A stretch of 64,000 bases of DNA from Rhodosporidiobolus odoratus (taxonomy: Eukaryota > Basidiomycota > Microbotryomycetes > Sporidiobolales > Sporidiobolaceae): the NCBI GenBank assembly GCA_034387635.1, contig JAOANU010000016.1:372001-436000 (forward strand), read 5' to 3'. The notes under the pieces were generated by a model. That model saw only the letters and a program-made list of their open reading frames with translations, did not search any database and had not been told where the DNA came from. Each line of letters starts with the position of its first letter. Within the stretch, counting starts at the first letter, position 1. Both the position numbers and the translations under genes were made by a program. This document shows, piece by piece, positions 44,397-54,540 of the stretch.

Positions 44397-45345
44397 AGGG
44401 TGCGCTCTTCACTTCTCGTCCTGGCAGAGTGAGGCTGACATAGTCCTTCTCAGGTGTCGACCTGCAGGATTTCCGCTTGATTTCGCAGGAGCAGTTTCTA
44501 TCTCGCTTGATATGACGCATTCTTTCTTTTCCTCGGCTCCTTCTGGTGATACTCAAGCTCCGCTGTCTCCACGAGCGCTGCACATCTTTCGATCTATTGC
44601 CGCGGGCTCTGAACTCTTGACCACCTATCACGGCCAGGTCTCCCGCCGGCTCTCCGTTCATATACGACTCCCGCTCCCACGGCCCTCCCGCTTACTCCTT
44701 CTGTACCTAGAGGAGCCGTCACCTGTGCCGTGTACGCATCTGGCCACTCCTGCCCGCTTCGCTTCCGGTTTCCTTCGGGTGTCCGTTGACCGCCTCACCC
44801 GCGACAACTCTGCTTGACCCAGAGAAACAACGGGTGAGACCTGATTCGACGAGCTGCAGCTGACGGACCTGGCGGCGAGCAGACGGTAGTGAGCGACTGA
44901 AGAGGAAGTCTACTCCCGTCCGCTCCCGCCTTCACTCCCAGTGGCCCCCTCCGTGTCCTCCGTCTTCACATCTTCCTGCTCCCTCTACTCCTTCTGCCCA
45001 TCTTCGCTCGCGTTCCTGTCCTCCCTCTCACACCCAGATAACGCTCGCAGACGGCACGCGGGCCAGCGACCGCAAGACGTTTAGAAAATAGAACGATGAC
45101 AGGTATTGCGTTCTGCAAAGTCCGTTACTACTTGTATGGGGTAGGAAAAGGAGGGAGTGGGAGAGGTAGCGGTAGTGGTACAACGAGAGAGGGAGTGCGA
45201 CGCAGGCCGGAGCAAGTCCAGAGAGTGCGAGCCAGAGAGGATGAGATAGAGAGAGATGCGATGGATGGATGAAAAGCGAAAAAAAGGAACGAGGGCAAGA
45301 AACAGACGAGGGGGGGGGGGAAAGGAACGAGGGCAAGAAACAGAC

Positions 45346-45376
<31 letters not shown>

Positions 45377-45533
45377 AAACGAAGGGAGGGAAAAAAGGAG
45401 GTTATGGACAGGGGAGGAAGGGCTGGGAAAAACCATGCTACAGGAAAGTGGTAAAGAAAAACAACAGGGCGTTGCGCGGAGAAGAAGCGTGCAGGGTTGA
45501 GCGAGTCCGCCTTGTAGCCTTTTCAGGAGACGA
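44397..45533. other. Intergenic region with tandem/homopolymer repeat, no gene recognised
   Basis: 1.1 kb between copy D and the 3' end of the aspartic protease gene. Apart from the repeat at 45283-45376 I see no supported feature. An open stretch at 44353-44817 has no recognisable domain. Confidence 0.4.
45283..45376. repeat. 38-bp-period tandem duplication ending in long G homopolymers
   Basis: A 28-nt unit (aaaggaacgagggcaagaaa followed by cagacgag) occurs twice, at 45283-45310 and 45321-45348, identical in both. The first copy runs into 11 consecutive G (45310-45320), the second into 29 consecutive G (45348-45376). The tract lies just beyond the stop of the protease gene, so its transcript may carry a poly-C stretch in the 3' UTR. 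Length at such runs is prone to assembly error. Confidence 0.9.
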
Positions 45534-47489
45534 CTAAGCGAAGAGCGCGGCAGCAACCGCAACCAGCGCGGCAACCGCGCCACCCTTGGCGAGAACGAGT
45601 GACGAGGAGGCACCGCTGGTCGTTGCAGACGAGTCGGACGAGCCGGTGTTGGCCGTGCCGCCGCTGCCGAGAGTGGCGAGACCGACGGCGGGGTTCGGGG
45701 AGAAACGGTAGGCGTTGTAGTAGCCGGTCAGGAAAGCACTGAGAAGAAATGGGAGGAAGGGTCAGCACAGGAAGCTTGGTCACGGCGGCGGCGCGAGGGC
45801 AACGCACTCTCCGACGATAGTCGAAACGGTACTACTGCCAGTTTCTAAGGCGAAGACAGCGCCGAGGCAAAGAGAGCCGCGGGAGTCGACGGCACCGGCT
45901 GCAGAGAGGGGAGGAAGGAGGAAGCCAAGTCAGCGCAAGTTCCGGAGTGCCATCAAGAAGAGGGCGGAACGCACCGTTGAACTGATTTTCGTCGATTTGG
46001 TAGCTCTGGCCACCGAACTGAAGCGTGACGTTGACCGAAGCATCGCAGTCGATGGCGTAGTAGCCAGACTCGCCGTCGAGGTTGATAGCTTGCGAGTTCG
46101 GGATCTGAGCGTAGATGGCTTCGGCGGCGGAAGAAGGCATGCCGATGAGGGTCGTGCCGGTGTCGATGACGGCGCCAGAGTCGGTCACGCCGACATCGCT
46201 GCCTCCGACAGTGACGCCCTCGAGCTGCGCAGGAAGGGACCGATGTCGGTTTCATTCTGGAGAAGATTGTTGGAAGAAAGCGGGAACATACAGGGATTTG
46301 CCAGTATCCTGCTGGCTGGACGATGTCAATCCAGTTGATCTCGCCCGAGTAAGCCGAGGTGTCGACGCCTCCAATCGTCAAAGTACCGCCGGGTGCGGTG
46401 CTGGCGGAAGCAGTGGTGAATGTGTGCGTCCTGCGTAAGGCAGGAGGTGAGCTAGCGTTCGCAGAGGCGCAGGTGAAGGGGCAATGGGATGTGGCGAGGA
46501 GAAAACGCACTCGAAAGCGAATCCGAAGACCTGCTCCGGCAGGGTCCCGTTGTCTGCTAGGGACTGAACGAGCGGTACTGCCCTCGAACTGGCAATTTGG
46601 GCCCATCCCAAACCGAGGATACCGCTAATCTCGCCATCGACGATGTTTTCAAGAGTTGAGCACGCGGCGAAGATCTGATCCGGCTGGGTGTAGTTTCCGA
46701 TGCTGATGCTGTCCTTGACGAGCGAGCCAGATCCAGATCCGGAACCGTAGGTGATGGAGAAGGAAGATTGCGAAGTCGAGGAAGTGGAGGATGACTGAGG
46801 GTTGTAACCGGGAGTAGAGGATGCGCAGCCGTTGCAGTTGGGCTCGGCGAGGATGAGGTCGGAAGAGCCAGTATCGAGGATGACAGAGAAACCAGAGGCG
46901 GGAGTGCCGACATCGATTTCGCCGTACCATTCACTGCAGGAAGAGGAAGTGGTCAGGTCTTGGCTTGCGGCTTTTGCGGTCTCTACGGTGTGCTCCCTGC
47001 GCCTCTGCTTCAAGCTACATTCCCACGGCTGCCTGCTGTGAGTCGTTTTAACCGAGGAAATGCCAAGATGCGCACCCACCTCTAGCATCTTGGCGCAGCA
47101 AGGATTTCAACCAACCTCGGCCGGCTGGTTAGCAACGGGTGGAACAGAAAAGAGCCTTACGAGTCCTGGTACGAGGTCATGTCGATCGAGTTCTGCCTCT
47201 TGTCCTTGGTAGACTCTGAGTCCTTTTTGTGGTTGGGTGCCCAGCCTGCATACTTTCCCTTGAGGTGCTTTGCCTTGCGAGAGAAGGTGGCCGAGTCCCT
47301 TCGCTGGTGAGGGGCGTGTGCGTTAGCCCTTCGCTTCAAGGGTACAGTGAGGGGTTGTGCGATTGGCTGAGGTTGAGTCGAGCGAGAGTTGAGGTCGTTG
47401 AAGGTGTTGCGAAGCGGTGATGCGGTAGTGAGGAGGGGGGTGGCGGTGAGAGCAGCGAGCGAGAGGGTGACCGCGAGGGGAGATGGCAT
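45534..47489 (-). CDS. Pepsin-family (A1) aspartic protease, secreted, probable GPI anchor (yapsin-like)
   Basis: ATG 47489 gives a signal peptide (MPSPLAVTLSLAALTATPLL) and a basic propeptide of ~90 residues with dibasic sites (KRRANAH, DKRQNS). The mature enzyme starts near EWYGEIDVGTPASGFSVILD. Both catalytic motifs are intact: ILDTGSSDL in the N-lobe and VIDTGTTLIGMPSSAAEAIY in the C-lobe. The flap region (SFSITYGSGSGSGSLVKDSI), GILGLGW and GGVDTSAYSGEINWIDI are present too. A short cysteine-containing C-lobe segment (YYAIDCDASVNVTLQFGGQS) leads to SRGSLCLGAVFAL. The last exon carries FLTGYYNAYRFSPNPAVGLA, a Ser/Thr/Gly linker and a hydrophobic tail (GGAVAALVAVAAALFA) ending at the TAG, 45534-45536. 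That tail fits GPI attachment. Around six introns are present. The substrate is unknown; yapsin-type roles in wall maturation are a family inference. Confidence 0.9.
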
Positions 47490-48186
47490 GGTGTGTGTTT
47501 TTGTATGAGAGTATGTGACCAGCCGAGGGGGAATCAGGAGAAGCGGAGAGAGAACAAGAGAACCGAGCAACTTTCAGAATCAGCCGGCGCCGAAGGAGGT
47601 CGAGGCGGCCCGATCACTGCGCTTACTGCGTTCCGTCATTTTACTCAAGCTATAGTCTCAGAGGCACGCCCTCGTACGTAATCTATTCCTTCTCCATCTC
47701 TCGCGCATACACACCCTCCACTTCTGCTGCCTCTCGTCATCGGAATGAATCGTAAACGTCTTGGGAGTTGGCACCGTATTGGCCCAGGATTGGCATCCGG
47801 CGCTCGATAATCCTCAGCTCGTTGTAGCACTGTGGTCTTCGAGTCTAGCCCAAACTGTACCATTGTGCTCGCTGCTCCTACCTGCATCTCTGACTGTTGG
47901 CAGTTGACGGACGGAGATCAGACAACGCTCGCGACGCCGTTGGACGTGCCGTTCCTCGTTGACCTCATTCTCGCTCCTCACACAAGTCGGGCTGCTGCTT
48001 GCTGCTCTCCATCGCACTCAGACAGCTGTTATCAACTGGTACACCCACTTGCGCGCTTTTCTCGACGCTCCTTCACTCGCTGTCACTTTACCTCCCGCTC
48101 CCTCAACTCGCTCTTGATCTTCGCCTTGCGCACACCTCCGATCTAGCCTTTGAGCACTCCAGCACCTTTCTAGTCTACTGACGACA
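47490..48186. other. Divergent intergenic region, no gene seen
   Basis: Promoter region between the aspartic protease and the Ser/Pro-rich protein. No recognised motif, repeat or RNA gene. Confidence 0.4.
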
Positions 48187-49690
48187 ATGTCCAGCTGGCT
48201 CTCCCCTCCCTTCTCACTCTTTACCTTTCGCGCCCCAGCCCCCACTTCCTCGATCATCCCTCCCGACACTCGACCACTCGCCGCCTTGCCTCCTTCGCCG
48301 CCACGAGCACGCCGCTTACCCGTACCGCCGTTGAGGGGTTCTGCATTCGCTGCAGAACAGGCGGGATCATGCCCGACGAGCGGCATCAAACGCGAACGGG
48401 AGAGGACAGAGAGCGATCAAGGCGTTGACGAACGAGGCGACGACGACGAGGCAGCCATCGACAGGCCGAGGAAAAAACGAAGGAAAGGCGTGCTGGGAAC
48501 GGCAGTCAGCACAGCGCTTGATGCTGCCATCTTCGCATCGGCGGTTGCCTACTCTGCGTACCGGCTCTGGAAACACCCGCTGTGAGCCTGCGCGCTGCTT
48601 TCGACCTCGAGCCTGTAGGCTGACCCTTCACCACGCAGCACGAGCGAAGATCTAGAAGCGCACCTCCGCCTGAAACGTCTGACGGCCGGACCCGAAGGAG
48701 CTGCTCCTTTACCTCAAGCTGCTATCGAAGCTCCTCCACCATACTCTGAAAGTGTACGTTGCATCTTTCGTTCCGATGTGCCTCCATTGATCGGTCTCTC
48801 CGCTGCAGGCCTCTCCTCGTCAACCTTCTTCCCACACATCCTCGAATCCTGCAACCGCTTCACCCTCTCACATCCCTCGCCGATTGCGCCACGTACATGA
48901 ACCCCGCCCTCGTACTACCTCCCGCAGCTCCTTCACTCGCCCACCTCCCATCGCAACTTCCACCGAAAGCCATGGCGGTTTCGATCCCTTCGCCTCCCTC
49001 GCTCGCGACCCTTTGCCCGAGTTTCAGCCGTACAACTCCCCTCGTCGATCGGTGCTCTCGCCTGCTTCCGGATCTGCCGGATTCTCCCCAGCACTCGGAG
49101 TCGTGGAGGATGAGGAAGAAGAGCTCTCAGATCTTGACGAGGACGACGAAATGCGAGCGGTAGGGGAGCAGCTCCGGACTCTGATCGAGAGCGGACGAGA
49201 GGCACTCGTAGCACGGCCCAAGGAATGGGATGCATTGCGAGCCCCGGAACAGGAGGAACACCAAGAACTCGCCCTGCGACCACCTACTTTCCCTTCTCCC
49301 TCTTCGTATCGATCTCGCATGTCCACCGGCGACTCCACCTCAACCTTCGCGTCCTCCGCCGCGTCTTCCTCTCTGTCTCGCGCCACTGCACGCAACGCCC
49401 TCGCTTTAGGCGGGCGGCAATCCCTTCCCTCCTTTGCTCGCCCTACCATTTCCTCCACTGCGGCATCCCCTTCTTCACCCTCTACCTCCCACCGCTCACA
49501 CCTTACACCTCATGCACCTCGAAGCCCTCGCCTCTCCATCTCAGCGACCACCATTGGGAACAGGCGAGCCAGCGTCGACCCTCTTTCTCCCTCGTTGCCA
49601 CCTGCTTCTCCCGGCAGATTCCCACCGCACTCCCCCTCGAGCGCGAGACGCACTTCCATCCAGAGCGTGGGCCAGCCGCACGGCAGGTAA
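48187..49690 (+). CDS. Ser/Pro-rich protein with one hydrophobic segment, function unknown
   Basis: Three exons (48187-48581, 48639-48753, 48809-49690) give 463 residues. The N-terminal third is Pro/Arg-rich, then a basic patch (DRPRKKRRKGVLG) runs into a hydrophobic stretch (TALDAAIFASAVAYSAYRLW). Exon 2 adds LEAHLRLKRLTAGPEGAAPL. Exon 3 is Ser/Pro-rich with an acidic block (EDEEEELSDLDEDDE) and a helical piece (EQLRTLIESGREALVARPKE). The chain ends at a TAA (49688-49690). The same frame stays open for 177 codons after this TAA and starts with coding-like residues (SSANAEALEGALQRRKSRVA), so the stop may be premature. I do not recognise the family. A tail-type membrane protein or nuclear-envelope protein is conceivable but unsupported. 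Confidence 0.6.
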
Positions 49691-50369
49691 ACCAGTCACG
49701 GAGGTAGCTCTGCTAATGCCGAAGCACTCGAAGGTGCGCTGCAAAGACGGAAGAGTAGGGTCGCGCAGGATGAGAGGCGGGGGAGTTTGGGGGGATTGGG
49801 GATCGGAGGTCTGCACTGCTCAAGTGGGCGTGTGGGTAGGCACATTGTACCGCCTTGCGCTATGTCGCTGCGAACATCGGGTCAGAAGGGGGACGAGAGG
49901 CACCGCGGAGCGGTGAAGCTAAGCAGCGGAAGGGCTGGTTTGCTTCGGGTTATCTTGGTGTTATCTTCTTCTTACGCGGCAAGGTGTTTCCTTCGTACCA
50001 GGACTGGGAGTGTTGATTGTGTCTTCTACTTGCTTTGCAGTGCATTCTCTTCCTCGTGGCCGTCGGGGTCAATTATCAGGAGGAGAGGAGAATTGAGAAG
50101 GTTGACCTTTTCTTGCTCGTCTGTAAACGGTGGCTTGCCGGCGCTGATTTTGCGCTTCCACGGCGGTGCAAGCAACTGTCGAGTTGCGTTTGCCCTAGTT
50201 GCCACATCTTTACTGCGCTAGCAAAAAGGAAAAAGGATGTTGGGCCCCGCCCTTCTGCCGGTCTCGCCGCGGAAAGAACAATCCCCTCGCTGATCTCAGT
50301 GCTGCCACTCCTGCCATTCCGCTGCTCTGTTGCCTTCCCTACACTCCGTAATTCAATATCATACTGGCG
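49691..50369. other. Region after the TAA, frame still open; MFS promoter
   Basis: The first ~100 bp continue the upstream reading frame with plausible coding content. The rest looks intergenic. The MFS start codon is at 50370. Confidence 0.35.
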
Positions 50370-53300
50370 ATGGTGACACCGAGCCAGCGTGTAGCCCCTC
50401 CCTCTACACAACAACCCTTCTCCAACTTTGACGACGTCGAACGCCAACATGCTTCCTTCCCATCACATGCGCAGCCTAGTCACCACGCGGAAGCGCATTT
50501 ACAAGAGACTGCAGTAGTATGGGACGACCGACTGAAGCGATGGCAGTCACACGAGGAGCACGAAGCCGCCTCTCAGTCGATGGGAGCCGAACCGGAACCG
50601 GTATCTCGCTGTCCTCAACACCCTCCTCGAGACTCTATCGAAGAAAAGGACGACAATTCGAGTGATGCGACGGTATTCAGCCCGTCGAGTGTGCAAGGGA
50701 CGAAGGGAAAGATGGAGACTGTGGAGAAGGTGCCGACGAGGATGACGGTTGAGGGGGAGAAGGGCAGAGAGGTGATTTGGTTGGAGTTTGCCGAAGGGGA
50801 TCCCGAGAATCCGTATAATGTGCGTTCACTCTAGGCTGAGAATTCGCGTCGTCGTGTGGGGAGGCGCTAACCCGTCTTCACCTCTTTTCTTTCCGCCTCC
50901 GACCTTCCTACTTCTGTTGGCACTCCTCTCACAGTGGACCCAGCGGCGAAAATGGCAAACAGCGCTGATCGGCTGCTTGTTCACGTTCGTACGTCCTGCT
51001 CACATGCCCAGGTCTTCCTTCGTGCAGCGGACTGACTCTCTCTTCCTTTGTTCGAAGGCGGTCTCTTTTGCCGGTACCTCTTTCGCCATGGGTACCGGAA
51101 GTCTGATAAAAGACTTTCACTGCTCACGTGAAGTGGCCACTCTGGGCCTGTCACTGTGCGTTTCAATTACCCCCCCCCCCCCCCCCCCCCCCGGATCAGG
51201 AGGATCACTGCAGAAGACTCACGTCCTTCTGCTGGTCGCTATGCAGATTCCCTCTGGGATTCGGACTTGGTCCGCTCTTCACGGTACGCCTGCGCATTCC
51301 GCTCCATTCGTCCATCTACTACAAGCTGACAAGTTCTCTGACTACCTACAGGCGCCGCTCAGCGAGTACGCGAGTCTGCGCCATTAATCACTGATCCCTC
51401 TGCTGATGGTTTGTTTTCTGGCAGGGCTTACGGACGCTATCCTCTGTACTTTGTCTCTGCCTTATTATATCTTATCTTCTTCATCCCGATTGCTTACGCC
51501 CAAAACATTGTGTGTCTCCTTTCTCCTGACTCGTTCCTCCGCTCCGGCTCTGACCCGAGTATATCGCTTCACAGACCACCGTCATTGTGTGCCGTTTCAT
51601 CTCCGGCATTGCTGCCTCAACCGGTTCAACCCTTGTCGGCGGCACCATGGCAGACCTTTTCCTGACCCATGAACGAGGCCTCCCCATGTCCTTCTTCACT
51701 CTCTCGGCATTCCTGGGAACGAGTTCGGGTCCAGCGATCAGTGGCTATATCGAGCTCAAAAAGGGTTGGCGATGGATTCAATGGGTCGAGGTATGCCTGC
51801 TTCCCTCCCATCTTCTCCTTGCCCAATGCAAGCTGAGTCCATCCCTCACCATACCAGATGATGCTCGCCGGTGTCCTAGCTGTCGCTGTCGTCTTCTTTA
51901 CTCGAGAAACTCGAGGAAGCGTCATCCTTTCTCGCCGCGCTCACAAGCTGAGGAAGCAGACGGGCGACGGGCGGTATCAGTGCCGCAGCGATGCCGAGAG
52001 GGCGAGTTTGGCGGTACTGATGAAGGTCAGTATGACAAGACCTATCTGTACGTTGTTTGAATTCGTCCCTACTTTGGGTGCCTCTTGATGCTGACTTTCT
52101 CGCTCAGACTTGCTCTCGACCGAGGCAATCGTTTTCTTCTTTTCGGTGAGCCTGATTTTGCCGCTGCCTTCCTCGAGTATTGCTGACCCGGTTTTGCCAC
52201 GCAGATGTGGGCAGGGTACGTTTGCCCTCCTTTGGCCGTCAAGCTGTCTTCGCCAGCTTGACCTTCTCAGGTTCGAAAATTGACTATTTCTTTCCGTCCA
52301 GATTTGCTTGGGGCTGCCTTTATCTCTTGACTGGTGCGTGCCACAAATATCGGTGAGTCGGACACCATCGCTGACTGAAGCGCCTTACTATCCTGCAGAG
52401 GCGATTCCCCTCATTTTCGCCAACGTCTATGGGTTCAACGAGGGAGAAATCGGGCTAACCTTCTACGGCACCGTGTATGTCCAGCCGCACCCCTTCCTCT
52501 CTTACCTACTGACCCGGCTTGCACGCAGCCTGGCCTCCTTCATCGGCTTCGGCGCGTCACTCATCCAAGACAAGCTATACCGCGAAAACTACGCCAGGCG
52601 TGGTCCCGAGGCGAGGCTTTACGCCAGCTTGATCGGCGGACTTGTCTTTCCGGCTGGTGCTCTGATCCTGGCGTTCTCACAAGGACGAGGGCACTGGATG
52701 GGTCCGGTTATTGGGTTGATCCTCGTAAGCGGTTCTTCCTTTGTTTCTACCACACAAGTCGGAGCTGACTCGTCACTTCCGCTATTGCAGATCTTTATTG
52801 TGCGTCGCAGCCCCCCTAATGCGCCTAGCAAACGTTGTCTGACTGTTCTTGCTCGAACCATCACAGGGAGTCTACACCATCTATCTCGCGGTGTTCTCCT
52901 ATCTTGCCGACTGCTACACTGTCGTACGTCTCCGTGCCCTTCTTCTGTCGCCGTAACCATGGAAAACATGGCGAAAGTCAAGCTAAACCGCCCTTGGATC
53001 CTTTCCTTCCGTTCGTCACCGTCTCTTCCCTCTCCTGCAGTATGCCTCGAGCGCCCTCTCTGGGCAGTCCATGTGCCGAAACTTCTGCGCGGCAGCCTTC
53101 CCTCTCTTCACAACCCAGATGTACAACGGTATGGGCTACCAAGTGCGGATCGATACTCTTTTTCCTCACCTGCGCAGCATACCAGCTCTGCCAAACCTCA
53201 ATAAGCTTGACTGACCCTTTCCTGTTCTTCCCGACATAGTGGGCGTCCTTTCTTGCCGCCATGGTTGGGCTTACACTGGCGACTGTGCCATGGCTGCTGT

Positions 53301-53456
53301 TCTTCAAAGGCCCATCCATCCGGGCAAGGGTACGTTTCTTCTCCCTTCCAACCTATCGCTCATCTCATTTGCGACGTCCGTATTGACACGTGTACCTCGT
53401 TTCCGCAGAGTCAGTTCGCGAAGGAGTTAGCTAGAATGCAGGAGCTGCACCACTGA
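50370..53456 (+). CDS. Major facilitator superfamily transporter, DHA1 type (Tpo/fluconazole-resistance-like)
   Basis: A long cytosolic N-tail from ATG 50370 (acidic/Ser-rich, ~150 residues) leads to WLEFAEGDPENPYN and WTQRRKWQTALIGCLFTF, the classic DHA1 entry. More than ten short introns interrupt the helices. Reconstituted segments include LFPLGFGLGPLFTAPLSEAY, GRYPLYFVSALLYLIFFIPI, VCRFISGIAASTGSTLVGGT, ADLFLTHERGLPMSFFTLSA and GPAISGYIELKKGWRWIQWV. The second half shows WAGFAWGCLYLLTEAIPLIF, NEGEIGLTFYGTV, RRGPEARLYASLIGGLVFPA and SSALSGQSMCRNFCAAAFPL; the last helix continues into VGLTLATVPWLLFFKGPSIR. The RYPLYF and PEARLY motifs are typical of fungal drug:proton antiporters of the polyamine/azole group. 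The substrate cannot be told from sequence. One intron contains a run of 23 C. Confidence 0.92.
51170..51192. repeat. 23-nt C homopolymer inside an MFS intron
   Basis: Twenty-three consecutive C follow the donor GTGCGTTTCAATTA in the intron that separates ATLGLSL from FPLGFGLG. The run lies well upstream of the acceptor (CTATGCAG), where a C-rich tract could act as, or disturb, a polypyrimidine tract. Confidence 0.9.
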
Positions 53457-54540
53457 TGAGCGCTGTCGTGCAGGTCTCCATATCACCGAGTAGACATCTG
53501 TTCATAGATTCCATAGACATGTTTTGCGCGCCATAGCCAGTACAAGGGTTCGTATGCATTTTTGGCTCATTTCAGCAGTACCACTGCCGACGCAGGACTC
53601 GATTCACGATTCAGCCAGAACAAAAGGGGTTGGCTTGGAAAGGCCCGGAAAATTCGAGTCCGCCTCTCCTTGTCCGGGCGACACCATCGACAGACTCATA
53701 TGTACATGCCCAAGTGATGTATGGCTCAGAGAACGAAAAACGGGGCGGAAGAGGAGCATTGCATGGGCGTTGCACAGCTTCGCCTGCGGAGGAAGAAGCC
53801 TTTCTGTCCTCTGCAACGACATTCCGGAAGCTGCTTGTGGTCCAGACCTCATCTTGAACTCTTTGACCACCGTCTAAAGCACCCGCTGCTGCCACCAAAA
53901 TTCGTGCCGCCCAAGAATCCCTACCGTTCTTCTGCTCGTCGACTCTTCGATCGCGCTTCTCCTGTCCACACTCATCCGGCTGTCGCAGCCCAGCCGCAAC
54001 TCGACCATATACATCTGCTCAGCTTACACACACCGGTGCGCATCGTCCTCTTTCGTCGGGATGCGGTGGCCAGCCGGCAGGGGGAGGAGGGCCTCATGCT
54101 GATCTCAATCTCTCACGCTCGTTCCTTCAGGGCATACACCGGATCGTACACAAGCAGCGTGTACCACCTCAGCGCTTCAATTTTGCGCGGACCAGTATTG
54201 CGGAAGACCGTGTTCAGACTGACCGCCGACGAACGCGGCCCGTCTCCAGATTCTACAGTCCGGAGTTGAATCGGCTGTGCCTCGCACCCGAGCGTCTTGC
54301 AAGTCTACACAGCAGTGCGCTTTCTTCTTTGTTCGTTGCTGCACGACCCTGCCGCAGATTGCCCAAAACTGATGCCGCTGGAACAGTTGTCGATCACGGC
54401 CTCCTGTTTATCGCCCTTCCCCGGACTACTCCCCACACCTCCGCTTTCCGAAGACAAAAACTCATCTCGCTCGTTCTCCCGCCCGCATCCTTCTTTCAGC
54501 ACACTTCGCCTAGTCTCGCCTGCCTCTGAGCCGAGCGAGT
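53457..54540. other. Intergenic region, no gene recognised
   Basis: 1.08 kb between the MFS gene and the AT-hook gene. Overlapping open stretches on both strands around 53600-54270 have no splice support or recognisable content. Confidence 0.4.

Noticed and set aside
44353..44817. Open frame with a SET-domain-like phrase (IFRSIAAGSELLTTYHG)
   Set aside because: No NHSC-type motif or other SET elements nearby, and the frame starts inside the 3' end of copy D. The likeness is too short to support.
53524..54269. Overlapping open frames on both strands between the MFS and AT-hook genes
   Set aside because: No consistent splice signals, signal peptide or motif, and the composition resembles noncoding GC-rich sequence.
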